64,000 nt of DNA, taken from assembly GCA_002205965.3 (NCBI GenBank), contig NADL03000596.1, positions 1,860,001-1,924,000 of the forward strand, read 5' to 3'. A program made the translations under genes and the position numbers. The notes beneath the pieces were generated by a model. It saw only the letters and a list, made by a program, of their open reading frames with translations, was not told where the DNA came from and did not search any database. Of the stretch, positions 50,134 through 61,381 are shown piece by piece. Every line of letters begins with the position of its first letter. The stretch's first letter is position 1. Source of the stretch: Kappaphycus alvarezii (Eukaryota; Rhodophyta; Florideophyceae; Gigartinales; Solieriaceae).

Positions 50134-52388
50134 ATGTCATGGATGGACAATCACGTCTGTTGCAACGGAGAGGATAAAATGGATGCTATGTTTACAACCA
50201 GTGTGCTGACGGAAAGCGCTCGTCTTTTTTGTCGCTCTATCCTTGATATAATGTATGCGGAGAGAAATGTGAGACGTCTAGACCATTCTCGGGAATTTTT
50301 ATGGTGCTTTTTTGCGAATATATCCTCAAGAAATGTTTGGCTTGGACAAATGCAAGCATGTTGTCGAATTAGCTGAGCATGAATCCCCTGAAAATGTCTT
50401 ACATGTATCTATTTCTGGTTTTACTCGTATTCTCGCAGTGTACCGGCTCAGTCTTTCTAAAAACCTGTCCTTGTTGAGAAAACTGTACTGCCTTGCTCCA
50501 CCTCCAAATATAGTTCGGTTAGAGAGCTCTAACATTCTTGTTTTTTCAGCAGCAGGAAGGTTAAATCATGAAGACATTGTCTGGAACGCGCAACGAGACC
50601 AGACCGTCCTCTTGACTGAGTTTGAACAAACGGCCTATCGCATGTCACGTAGATTTTTTTGTCTCCTTACCAAACATTTGCGACCATTGATGATGATCTC
50701 TATGGTACTCGGGCAAACAATAATCAGTTAAAACCCCTAATTGCAAAGAAAGCGGACAAAGAAGGGCATACTGTTGATGCTCTAGCCGATTCTCTATTTA
50801 GAACAACGCTTATGGTACGATTCCGCCGACGTGGCGACATGCAAGCAGCTAATGTGGAGAAACTTTGGTAATGCTCTTTTGGGCAGAAGGGAGTAACAGC
50901 CCTTGATAGGGTTTATGATAACTGCAGACAGAGGTTACGGGAAGCTGTAAATGGTTCAAAAGCTGGGGATGCGGGGAATTGGGTTCATGTTTATCATGCC
51001 TGAGCATTTGCTCATATGTTACCCTTTTGTTGGGCAGTCTTTTTTCATTCTAAGCTGAAATGATCTGGAAGAAGGTAGTGACCCAGTTCTTTCAGAGAAC
51101 GAGACGGTTTCTGGGAGTAGTCCTACGGACTCGAGCATGTATGACAGTAACACCGCCTTCGTAATAGACAATCGTCCTGACATAAACCCCTTAAGCAATT
51201 TTGCCGAGAAAGCTTTCCGCAATGAAAGCAGCTAAGCAAGACAAACAGTCACTGCCGTTTCCATCAGGAAACGTGGAACGATTAAGTTCTCAAAATTATT
51301 ACGGTTCGCGTACTTCATCGCCCACTTATTCGACTCACATTTGAAATTTTGGATAGCTGTTCCACGAGTACTATCGCAGTATAATCTTTTGTTTAGTAAG
51401 CGTTAGGGAACCGGGTGACTCGTACTTCCGCAGGAAAGTTCAAAAAGCCGAAAGATTTCCTAGAACTTCACTGCAACAGAATTTGCAGAGTGCTGACCAT
51501 CGGTCTACGGTGCGCGGACTGGTTCATTCTCAGGCAATTTCGAATAACTGGAACCATTTCTGGGCAGATTCTACTATCAGATTTAGATTTCTGTTCAGCC
51601 GTGGGTGTAGTGAGAAACAAAGGTCCTGAAGATCTGACGTTGTCGGTAAGGTTTGAAAAGCTTGCAAGCTCTTTGTTTAGTTTCACACGGTTGAGCGAGG
51701 CTATGATGCGGGGTATAATGAACGTAAAGGCAGTTCTTAAGGCTCTACTTAACAAATATTTCACCTTGGGGCTGTATGAGTGTGGTATGCTGGTTGAAAG
51801 GGACAACCTATGGATGAAATGCTCTCCTGACGGCATGGCCGTCATCGAAATTCAGAAAACTGCTGTTGCTGACATCTACCCTCAGGATGACTCTTCCAAG
51901 GTCTCATGTGTTGAAATTAAGGCAACCATTTCTCCATCGATTGTCTCACAGTACCTACTGAATGCAAACGCTGATGTCATGTGCGAGAAGATAGGAGATG
52001 AAGTTTTAAAACAGCGCATTCCTCGAGATCATACTGGAAAGCTTGGCAGCAAGTATTTATTACCGGAACTAACTACTGTCTCTACATTGCGTGCTCCAAG
52101 ACAAAACTGTTGTCGTATACTTTAATTTATGTTCCGGGTGCAACTGTGGATCTTCTTTGGGCGTCCCTGAAATCCAACGCTGAGCCGCTTATTTCCTGGG
52201 CACATGAAGAAAGCCCGTCCATTCAATCCTTTGTGGACGCTGAAACGAAAAATGTGGTGAGTGACCGTCTACCATTCCGGAAAATGGTTGATGACCATGT
52301 GATCACCAGCGATGCATTTGTTCCGTTGAAGTTTCTTAAACATGAGATGCAAAACATCTCTTCCAAGACAATATTTAGCGTGGATTGA
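50134..52388 (+). mobile_element. Mobile-element gene: DDE-like region plus YqaJ-type nuclease, decayed
   Basis: Successive frames on the plus strand form one long protein. First is a segment with NILVFSAAGRLNHEDIVWNA, then TFATIDDDLYGTRANNNQLK and ADSLFRTTLMVRFRRRGD, then (from ~50909) GFMITADRGYGK, GIGFMFIMPEHLL and FVGQSFF; the two Asp-containing blocks look like an RNase H-fold DDE transposase. The frame at 51415-52125 then encodes DWFILRQFRITGTISG, MMRGIMNVKAVLKAL, LYECGML, KCSPDGM and CVEIKA. The last two are the catalytic D (139) and ExK (167, 169) of PD-(D/E)XK exonucleases of the YqaJ/lambda-exonuclease type. A tail continues to 52388. Stops at ~50871 and after GYGKL, plus frame changes, make it non-functional. 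Similar long proteins are, to my recollection, repeated in oomycete and algal genomes; the transposition mechanism is not known to me. Confidence 0.6.
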
Positions 52389-53436
52389 AGCGCACAAGCT
52401 CGGGCCATCCTACGAAGTCCAACGTCTAATCTGATATGGGAGCAAAAGGTTGCTAGTCAGACCTTAGAAACATCAATTGTTAACGCCTTTATTGTATGCA
52501 GAATGGAGGAAGGAAAGGATTTGATTGATCATGGCGACCGATTTCAAAGTTTGAATGCATTCAAAATGCTCTTAACAGTATCCAATCTTTGGCTGACTTC
52601 CATGCCGACGCATCTGTAGAACTACCAAGGTACGCATATGTCATTTTACGGAGTAAAAAGGAAGGCTTGAATAGCTCAGATTCTTGAAGCAACGTTGTTG
52701 ATGAAAGAGAGGACTGTAAGACTCAAAACGCTTGCGAAAGAAAAAAAGCGAAACAGAACCATCTTCTTTAGTAGTGCTGACGGCGCTAAGTTGAGACTCA
52801 ATGCTATGCGGCAATTTCAGAATCAAATAAGAACAGAGCGCTAGTGTACTTTATGAGGGATGAACAAAAACGCAGACGGGAGTTTTCGTGGGCTCAGATC
52901 CTATTTTAAATGTTCACAATGCGACATACACTTTTGCATAGGGACACATGTCGGATTTCAAAATTCTTGTTAGGATATTTGGCTTTCAAATAAGTGTCAA
53001 GACCCAAGAAAAGGAGACAAGAAACAAGAAACCCCAATGATGGTGATAATGGTTTAATAAGAAATGAAAAGGCAAGAAAAAAAGGTTCACCACTAACAGA
53101 GCCCCCCAGTAGCCGTCGTAGCCGCCCACAAGAAAGGGATGATCGCACTGAAAGTATACGAGACCGTTCAAGTTTTATATATCTCCGCATTTGACCATTA
53201 AAATCAAAAACAAATCTAATGTTTCAAATCAATGGTTCGCAAAACATCTCAAACAAGATTTATATTTGACGTCAATTCAAAACGAATCAATAAAAACCAA
53301 TCTTAATATTCAACCCGGTCTGAAAGTATATGACAGTGACCAAATATCTTTGATTGCAGACAAAAAAGCATATTTAAGAGCAAACAAGGCCAAAATCTCC
53401 TTCTCTACAGTTCGTACAATCGGCTATAACCCAATA
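52389..53436. other. No gene seen
   Basis: About 1 kb between two mobile-element genes. No supported feature. It may include the ends of either element. Confidence 0.4.
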
Positions 53437-54471
53437 ATGCCAAGAGGAATGCACCTTTCTGAGCTGGAGCGCGGAAAAAATATCGCGTACAAAGAAGAAG
53501 GCCTCAGTATTTCAGCGATCTCAAAGAAGGTGGGGAGAAGTAAAGATCCTGTGAAAAGATTCTTGGATAACCCGCAAAGTTATGGAGAGGCCCAAATATA
53601 CTTTAGGCCTCGCAAATTTTTCAAAAAGCAGAGAGAAGGCTGGTGCGGGAATCGGGCAGCGGAGAAAAGACAGCGAGGGAAATCAGGGATGAGCTTAATT
53701 TGGACCTATCGGTGTCCAAGAACAGCCATTATCCAAGCAGCAATGCTAATACTCGTTTCAAAAAATTTCGAAGCGCCCCGCCTCTTACTGATGCCCAAAG
53801 AATTGTTCGAATGAAGTAAGCACAAGACTACGTCACATGGGACTTCAAAAAATGGAACATTATTGTCTTTTCTGATGAAAAAAGTTCTCTTTAGATGGAA
53901 TAGATGGTATAAACAGCTTCTTGCATGATCTGAAGCGCAGTACTGAGCTTCTAACACGTCGCCAGCAGTATAAGGTCGTTATTATTGTTTGCAGTGCTTT
54001 TTCTAGTGATTTTTTCTGTGATTTGTCTGTTTTGACGGGACTACAGACTTCAGAAAGTTATGTTAAGGTAATGGAAGAGTCACTGCTACCGAAAGCGGAC
54101 GATTGAGTGCAAACTACGTGGAATTTCAGCAAGATAATGCCCCGAGTCATGTGAGCAAGAAATCAATGGACTGGTTTTCGGCCCAAGGAATACGTTTATT
54201 GGAGTGGCCAGCTCGCTTAACTGATCTAAACCCAATCGAAAACCTTTGGAGCGTGCTAGCGAAGAATATTTATGCCAATAAGCGGCCGTTTTCTTCTATT
54301 TCTTATATTAAGGACTGTGTTTTGAGTGATTGGAAAAAACTACCGCTATCTCTTTGGTAAAACCTAGTGGCGTCTATGCAACGGCGTGCTGTTGAGGTAA
54401 TTGTTAAGCGGGAGGCCATACCCACTATTAGTTTGGCCTTCCATGTGGTTTTAATGCTTCAATTGCGTTGA
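53437..54471 (+). mobile_element. Tc1/mariner element 3 transposase, decayed (DD34E)
   Basis: ATG at 53437 starts MPRGMHLSELERGKNIAYKE, with an HTH (LSISAISKKVGRSKDPVKRF). The catalytic core is KWNIIVFSDEKSS (first Asp), VEFQQDNAPSHVSKK (second Asp) and TDLNPIENLWSVL (Glu). Second Asp and Glu are separated by exactly 34 residues, the Tc1 spacing. The end reads MQRRAVEVIVKREAIPTI before TGA at 54469-54471. Frame breaks occur between the HTH and first Asp, after VFSDEKSS, and by stops near 54105 and 54358. All three catalytic residues survive, unlike the other two copies. Confidence 0.85.
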
Positions 54472-54680
54472 GTTTTAAAAGTGTCGTATACTTTCAGTCG
54501 GGGTCATTTCTTTCTCCTTCATGTGTACATTACACTTTTTACCAGAGTACTGTGCATTTTAAAACATCCCCACTTTCCAACAGTATTTTGAACTGCTGAA
54601 TCCAGTTATGTATTTCATTTTTAAATTGCACCAATAGAATTTGAGTTCGTCCAAATCAGTACCCCGTAGTATACTTTCAG

Positions 54681-55295
54681 GTGGTGGAAAATTTGGGGTG
54701 TTTTTAATCCATGAAAAATATGGTCAGCTGTTCCCTGAGGGTTGTCGTGGTGTGGGCAAAGGCTTACAATGTAAAGGATTGGCGAGAAGCCGTCAAAACG
54801 CTAGAAAACTGGCTGGAGGTCAGCCATCATGCACATCGCATTGGGCATCGCTGCCGCTGCGGCATGACGCTTTGTTAAGACTTGTTTGACCTTTGCGTAG
54901 GTTTCCCTTGCCCTCGCAGCGACTTTGCGTGCGACGTCAGTTAATAACGCGTGGGCGTCCGGGTGCCATCCTCCGAGGGTAGAGATGGGGACGGGAACCA
55001 GCCTACTTACGGTGGAAGACGCGATGGACTCGTATCTTCTGTGTTTTGCCGTTCTTGCTGCGTTGAGCGAGGTGAGCGGGTTGAAAGTCCTTACTCTCCT
55101 GTTCGAGGGCGCTAGGGGGTTGACGAAGGTGACATCGAAGAAGTCTGTTCCGCCAGTGCGTCCCATTGCGCGAATATTAGGTCTTGTGCGGTGGATCCCT
55201 TCTCGCGGCCGTGTACGATAGATACTTAAACCAAAAAAAATCAGTACGATTGGGACTTCTAGAGGCATATTTTTGGTAGTAAAATTGACGACCAT
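54681..55295 (-). mobile_element. Non-LTR retroelement 3' end, second copy
   Basis: Minus-strand frame contains GGTDFFDVTFVNPLAPSNRR, TFNPLTSLNAARTAKHRR, ISTLGGWHPDAHALLTDVAR and LTKRHAAAAAMPNAMCMM, colinear with the fragment at 30666-31034. The 3' tail at 54686-54750 is shared with 2711-2773. The shared upstream text IHRTRPN versus HRTRPD suggests that more of the ORF is common. No RT catalytic region is present. Confidence 0.6.
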
Positions 55296-55584
55296 GTGAA
55301 GGTCCGCTGGCAGTAAAACATTGTAATGTGTTTCTTGTCCATCCCTCCCGTGGCTCTACATTTCAATTTCTGTTATAAATGCTGGTAAGGCGAACTTTCG
55401 GGAAGTCTAGGTTGGTTCATGACTTTATCACTTTAGTTTGTATGCGCAACACATTGAAGTCGAAACAAAATTAATTTTGAATAGGGTGGCTAAATTCTGT
55501 GCGTTGCGGGGCACGACATATTGCGGACGCCGCACATGCGGACCAAATAGCGTAACTGAGTTTCTGATACAGACGAATCTTCAC

Positions 55585-56583
55585 TCCCCCGTAGAACAGC
55601 CGCTGCGAGACGCGACAGCTGCCGCGTACTTCTCTATGACCTTCGATGCTGTCTCAGAAGGTGATCCTAACGAGTCAAAAGCCATCGGCACAAAATCCCA
55701 TCCTAACCTTTATCGTCCGGGCAGGACCTCGCCAGGAATGGCAGCCACTTTCGTGGCTAGGTCCCTCTTCTTCCGCTTCTCTGCTGAGTTGACAACGGCT
55801 CGCGCTTTTCGTGCTCCCATTGACATATAGCACTCTCGGAATGGCGAGGATACGGTGATGTTGTAGGCCACCGGGAGAGGGGACGGGGTGTTCAGTGCAT
55901 CGGACCGCGGGTGCACCAGAATATCCGCGGGTCGAGCATTCAGTCCAGGGAGTAGGTAGTTTACCTCGTATTGGATGCCAACTCCTGTTGCCTTGAACAG
56001 CTCTCGCCCAAGTACTCTTACAACTGCTGTGTGCCGGTTGGTCCGCTGCATGGTCTCCTAAGGGATCCATGGGCCTGTGGCACTCAGGGCACCGCAGCGG
56101 AGCAGAGTCGTCAAACATGCGGACTCCCAGGTGATGGCGTAGCATCGCTGTCCACATCTCGTTGGACGTTCGGCTGACTACAGAGGGGTGTGCAGTGAGG
56201 AAGGCTCCTGCTTGCGTTTTCAGATATGCTTGACGTCGAATTCTTCGCCGGATATCCGCTTCTGATTGCGATGCGGGGTTTGGCAACCTCGTCCATTCAT
56301 CGTCCTTCCAGAAGAACTTTGCTGCCGACTCACACCAGGCTCGATATAAAATGTTGTGTGTATTATCGGGCTTGGCAGCGAGGCTGGCCGCGGGCAGTGT
56401 TCCTGGATGAATGCCATCATCAGTGAAGGGCGTAGGGAGCCGTCGGACAAACTCCCGGAGGTGTCTATTGGCTTCGGCATATCTGTCCGCACGGTGTTCA
56501 GTCGCGCCACTGCCCGCAGGGCTTCGCAGCTGTTCGGCGTCAATTATGCTCGCAGCATATGCTGCGAAATTGAGCGTCGCCAT
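55585..56583 (-). mobile_element. Retroelement ORF C-terminal remnant, different subfamily
   Basis: The minus strand reads as the end of a reverse-transcriptase-type polyprotein: FLTAHPSVVSRTSNEMWTAM, LRHHLGVRMF, a zinc-knuckle-like CPECHRPMDPLGDHA, then in a second frame RTNRHTAVVRVLGRELFKAT, ARPADILVHPRSD, VAYNITVSSPF and a third frame with WDFVPMAFDSLGSPSETASK. The layout (knuckle, RHN-like block, RPAD block, D-V-T block, final SLG block) parallels the copies at 30.7 and 54.9 kb, but the sequence differs. At least two frame changes are present. Confidence 0.6.
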
Positions 56584-57290
56584 CGGTGTGAAGCCGTAAC
56601 CGCCGTAGCTATGTTGAGGTTAGTGTATCGTACATTAAATTAAAATACTACGGATATCAGCGAAACAGGGGTGCGGGCATATGGCATCAGTCAGGACTGT
56701 ACAGTACTGTAACAGTTTCTCGTCCAATGCATTCCACCATCCCACGATCCCGCACTCAAACCCAAAGAGTATCCTACCCTAGTCCCACGGCAGGCTGCCC
56801 CCTTCACCTTGGCCTCCGCCCACAGTCCTCACCGCCCACGCACCGCGATACAGCAATCTTCACGTTCATTTCCACTCATTCTCCATCCCGCTCCATCCCG
56901 TCCATCTCGACCCGTCCAGTCTCCCTCATTCCACCCCATTCCCCAATTCCGGTCCCATCCGCGCGCACCAAATTCCCATGTCCACGCCACACACCCTCAC
57001 CCTCACCTCCGCGTCGTATTCCAAGACTACACTTTGTCATGACATGTCCCTTGTTTCGCGCCCCCCTCACGCTGTAATCGAATACAGCAATCCAGTCATG
57101 CGACACGCTATGTCTCGCAGACAGCTCGTCACCCCCGATCCGTACAACATCGCGCGGCAACAGACAATCATTTATCATTCCAGCTGTGCTAGTCCTACGC
57201 AACCACCTAGTACACAGGTGTATTCTGGATCTCCAATAGACTCATGTGCGTAGCCGTATTCTACCGACAGTTTCTCCTTGTCTGTCCCAT
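56584..57290. other. Intergenic region downstream of the kinase gene
   Basis: Contains one palindrome, GGACTGTACAGTACTGTAAC, at ~56695-56714. The Pro/Ser/His-rich frames (56727-57077) are low-complexity C-rich sequence and not credible genes. Confidence 0.5.
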
Positions 57291-59285
57291 TTATTTTTTC
57301 AGAAACGGGTGCCCTAGAGCCTCTCTCACATCCGGCCTCAGTGACGCCCGTCTCGTCAAACACTTTCTCATAAAATCCTTACCCGCCTCCGACACCGACG
57401 GTCTGGTCGGAAACTCTAGCTCCTGATGCTGCACGGTCTTTTCTCGAAACATTTTCTCCTGCGTCTGGTTATTTCCAAAGGGTTTCTTCCCATACAACAT
57501 CTGAAACAGAATGACACCAGCGCTCCAAACGTCCACCTTTGCGCTGATCCGCGCCGCTTGCCCGGTTTCAAAGCACTCCGGTGGTAAGTACCACATCGTC
57601 CCTGCACCTTGAGAAGTCAGTTCCATCCCCTCCATGGTCGACTCGGTCTCACTCATCACCTTGGATAATCCAAAGTCAGTGATCTGCACCTCCCCCTTGT
57701 GCAGAAGAATGTTTCCAGGTTTCAAGTCGTAGTGAATAACCCTTTTCTTTTGCTCCGCAAGATACTTGAGTCCCGAAAACACCTGCGAAATAATCGACCG
57801 CGCCTCTTTCTCCGGCAGCACCTTGTGCACCCGAAGGTAGGAGTCTAGATCACACCCTTCGCAGTACTCCAAAACTGTGCAAAACGAGTTTTCGTCAATT
57901 TCGAAAATGTCTATCAACTTGACAACACGCGGATGCTTGAGCGACTTGTGAATCTTGTATTCCCTCCATGCGTGCCGAATGAAGCTCTTTTTCTTCTGCT
58001 CGCTCCAGTTTGACGCCAACTGGTGAATCTTGCAAGCAACGTTTCCGACTCCACGCAGGTCAAATGCCTTGAACACCTCACTGAATCCGCCCCTCCCCAA
58101 CAGGTTGAGCAACACATACCTGTCATTCAATGTCGGAAAGCCGCTAAACGCACTCAGCTTTTCATCATTCTGCCTCCTCAGTTCTCGCACCATTACATCC
58201 CGCTCCCTGACCAGACCCACCTTTTTGTCCTGCAAGGCATTTTCTTCCTTTTTCAACAATGCCAGCCTCACCTTGTAAATATCTTCCTGCTCTGCAAAAT
58301 AGTCTGGGTTCTCCTCCCACACATTGACGTTCCTTGGGGAGGCATTTCGCCCCTATCGGGGCCAGCACCTCCATTGGAAGAGGCGTTCTTCCTTTTTGCC
58401 ATTTCCCTCCTCTTCCTCTCCAATGTCTCCCTTTCCTGTTGAACCTTTTCTAGCTGAGTTTCGACCGACTTCCATTCGTGGCCATCCTCCCAGACTTCAT
58501 GGAAGCTAGTGCCACTCCTCTCGACGACAATTCTTCCCAGACGCTCACCGTCCATGAGCACTTGATCCCTTCTCTCCCTCCTGACTTTTTCTGCCAGCTC
58601 GGTAAGAGAATCTCTAACGGCCTCGGCCAAGCGTTCACCCTCTCCTTTTCCCTGTCTAATTCAATACCCTTCTCCTCCAACTGATTTCTGACATCGACAA
58701 CCTCAATCTCCACCCTGGTTCTCAAATCCTCATTCTCCACCTTGAGAGCCTCCATCTCCTTCTCCAAGCCCTTCAACCGATCATTCTCTCGCACCAACTC
58801 ATCAACTCTTTCCCTAAAGTAACGATAGGAATCAGCTCCGCCAAAGCCCACATCTTTGAATTCGTCCTTTGAACTTGCGGGCTTCTTCGGGTTGGCGGGC
58901 CTATGACGACGTCGTCTTTACTGACGGGCTTGAAAAAGGAATCGACCCTGGCAGTCTTCATGCCAGAAGCGGAGGCGGTAGGACGCCTACGCTTTCTCAT
59001 AGTAGGCTGAGGAGTTGTGCGTTGTCGTGGAGCATACTTGCGACGCATGTTGAGAGAGAGGCGGGCCTGGGAAGTAGATCCATCGGATGAAAAAGAACGG
59101 ACCTCATCTTCATCCTCTGTTTGCACAGCGGAGGGTCGATTGTGAGGGGGGAGACGGAGGCGGAGTTGGTAGGGTGGGGATTGGAGGGTTGTCATTGGAG
59201 CACGAAGACGGGCCTCGAGAAGAGCGAGACGGTTTGGCGGAGATTTGGTGGGAGTTGGGGTGGGTGGTGGAGTAGGAGTGGACAT
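57291..59285 (-). CDS. TLK: Tousled-like serine/threonine kinase
   Basis: TLKs phosphorylate the histone chaperone Asf1 and act in replication-coupled chromatin assembly in the nucleus. The chosen ATG (59285) starts MSTPTPPPTPTPTKSPPNRL. A basic, Ser/Pro-rich N-terminal region is followed by long coiled coils (YRYFRERVDELVRENDRLKG and on) and the TLK-specific WEDGHEW and YFAEQEDIYKVRLALLKKEE. The kinase domain covers roughly the last 280 residues: glycine loop LGRGGFSEVFKAFDL, VACKIHQL (ATP Lys), EYCEGCDLDSYL, HYDLKPGN (the HYD variant typical of TLKs), ITDFGLSK, GMELTSQGAGTMWYLPPECF and KVDVWSAGV. The product is about 665 residues, within the usual range. Three frame changes (about 58905, 58630 and 58337) all have the sign of one missing base. 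Everything else is intact, so I read it as a working gene. Confidence 0.93.
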
Positions 59286-60148
59286 GCTTGTTGGATGAAA
59301 GAAAGGGGTGGTATGGAACGGGGAGGAAGTGAGAGGTGGACGGACGTTGAGGGAGAGGGGAGGGTGTAGCGGTGGGGTGATGCCGGGAACAAAGTGGAGT
59401 GAAGGATGTTCAAAAGGGCAGAGGAAATATTTGTCCACCTCATCGGACGACTTTGAGGAGGTACAGTGTAGCGAGGCGGGTAGGCCTTTTGTACGGTAAG
59501 ATGCACAACATGTATCGGATTTGCCCGTATTTACCGCCAGATCTCCACTCATAATTTCTCCCGCCAAAACAACACCCCCGAAAAGAAATACTGTAACACA
59601 CAAACAATCCTACCCACCCCAACCGAAACTCTAATTTAAAACACTCCATCCCCAACCGTTAAAGTAACTCTACGGGATTGGGGACGCTAAAACTCGATTC
59701 TCGATTCCTCCCAAAGCCCTGACAGGACAATCGCAAATAGGATGCAAGTGTGTGCCACTAGCTTTCGACTCGCTGCCTTCCCCGTCCGCGACAACGTCCA
59801 ACACAATCCACAAATACACGCGCGTCGACAAAAAGTCGCTCACGCGCTGCAACACGCAGAGTGCGACCACATTAGTCAAACCGAATTTCAACAGCTTTGT
59901 TTCGTTTACACACAACCAGGGTCCTCAATGACATTGCATCTTGCATCTGCATAAATCATTCACAAAGCACAACAACGACATATCCGCCGACCCCAACCAC
60001 TCACCTCCTTGCCGCCAGCCTCGTCGACCGTCTCACATTCCCCGCCGTCCGCTCCTTTCCCCCACCCTCGTCCCATCCCTTCCCACACCACGCGCGCCTC
60101 CGCCCCCACTCGCACTCGCACCAGCGCCACTCCCCCTCCGCACCTTAC
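59286..60148. other. Kinase upstream region
   Basis: 863 bp between the kinase start and the next gene's stop on the same strand. A TACTGTA motif lies at ~59589. It should hold the kinase promoter. No other feature. Confidence 0.45.
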
Positions 60149-61081
60149 TCACCCCCCATCAACTTTCCTTCCACGCCGTGTCACCCTCCCATTCCCTCCT
60201 TTCCCCCGCACCGCACCCCTCCTCCTCCCATTGTTCCCCGGCCTCCACTCCTCCTCCTCCTCCTCACACCCCGCGTCTTGCACACCCGGCGTCCAATCCA
60301 CGTCATCTTCGCCCCGCACACCGCTTCTCCCACTCTCCACAAACATATGTGGCACAACCTCTGCCAGGTTCACCAACCTCCTGCCCACTAGCATGCCCCT
60401 TCGCCCCACAGTCCCCCCCCACCAGCCTCCATTCTCCATTCCACCCGACACAACACACACCTCGCCTTTCCCTTTACCGCCTTTTCATACCTGTCGAAAC
60501 ACGCACCATGCACCCCCTACCGCAACCGAATGCACAATACACCACCATTTCAGACAACAGTTTATCATAGCAGATGGGACATTCCTCATCTTCCGTCGCC
60601 TGTCTTATAGCCACTGTTTTCAACGTCTTTTTCGGCATGGCATCGCCAACTGCCTCTTCAAACACCTCTCTCAACACCGGTGGTGCTGCAGCTTCCCCGC
60701 CATATCCATGGCCGCATTCTGCTGATTGAGTCGTAGCGCCTGTTCCACCGAGAGCACTGGGTTGTGCATTTGCTGCGCCGGCAGTTTCAAAACACGCGCC
60801 GACAGAAAGTAGAGATGTTTGCACACCGTCTTGCGGATGAGGTGATCGGGGCAGTTGCAACGCGGTGATGCCGTAGACGGATGAATCGGCAGAGTCGTCG
60901 TGTATACTTTGCCAGACTGACCGGAGATTAGAAACGTGTGAGTTTGAGGCTGTTGCGGTGGTAGATGGCCTAGGAGATAGATGCGCTCGGTGAGCGCGCG
61001 CTTGAGACGCGCGGGAGTGGCGGGTGGGGAAGGCTTGCTGTGCATGATTGCGATAGACGTTGGCTGAGCGAGATTGGTCAA
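60149..61081 (-). CDS. SWIM and RING zinc-finger protein, likely E3 ubiquitin ligase
   Basis: ATG 61081 starts MTNLAQPTSIAI; ATG 61045 (MHSKPSPPATPARLKRALTE) is a plausible alternative. A SWIM domain follows: SGQSGKVYTTTLPI, CNCPDHLIRKTVCKHLYFL, ARVLKLP (CxCx-nCxH pattern). After a frame change in a G4 run (60695-60698) comes a RING finger: EECPICYDKLLSEMVVYCAF, and after another change at 60513-60517, GVHGACFDRYEKAVKG and ARCVLCRVEW. A third change at an eight-base run (60413-60420) leads to the C-terminus with GRRLVNLAEVVPHMF and a Glu- and Arg-rich tail. SWIM-RING architecture resembles ZSWIM2/MEX-type ligases, where SWIM recruits partner and RING binds E2. All three frame changes have the one-missing-base sign. 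Substrate unknown. Confidence 0.75.
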
Positions 61082-61381
61082 AGCGGCTTGGTGCTTGACA
61101 AGACTTGGGTTGTCTGAAACACAGGAACGGAAGCACTCAAAACTAGAGAATTTATTTTGGCGGTATACTTAGAACCGACCTCCAAACGGTACAAAAACGC
61201 CTGCCATGTACACGTGTACACCCTGTACACTTCTTTGGCTGTTGTTTACACGTGGATCAATGCAGCGCGAGCATTGGTCGCTGGTTCCTCTTGGTCCTTG
61301 TTTTCCTCTCCACCAGCTTTGCGATTTTCATCACCGACGCAAACTTGACATGGATCCACTTTCCCCACTGCTTGCATCTTT

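Noticed and set aside
59897-60725. Long Pro/Ser/His-rich frames on the plus strand (up to 238 residues)
   Set aside because: They are antisense to the SWIM-RING gene; the composition follows from the C/T-rich strand.
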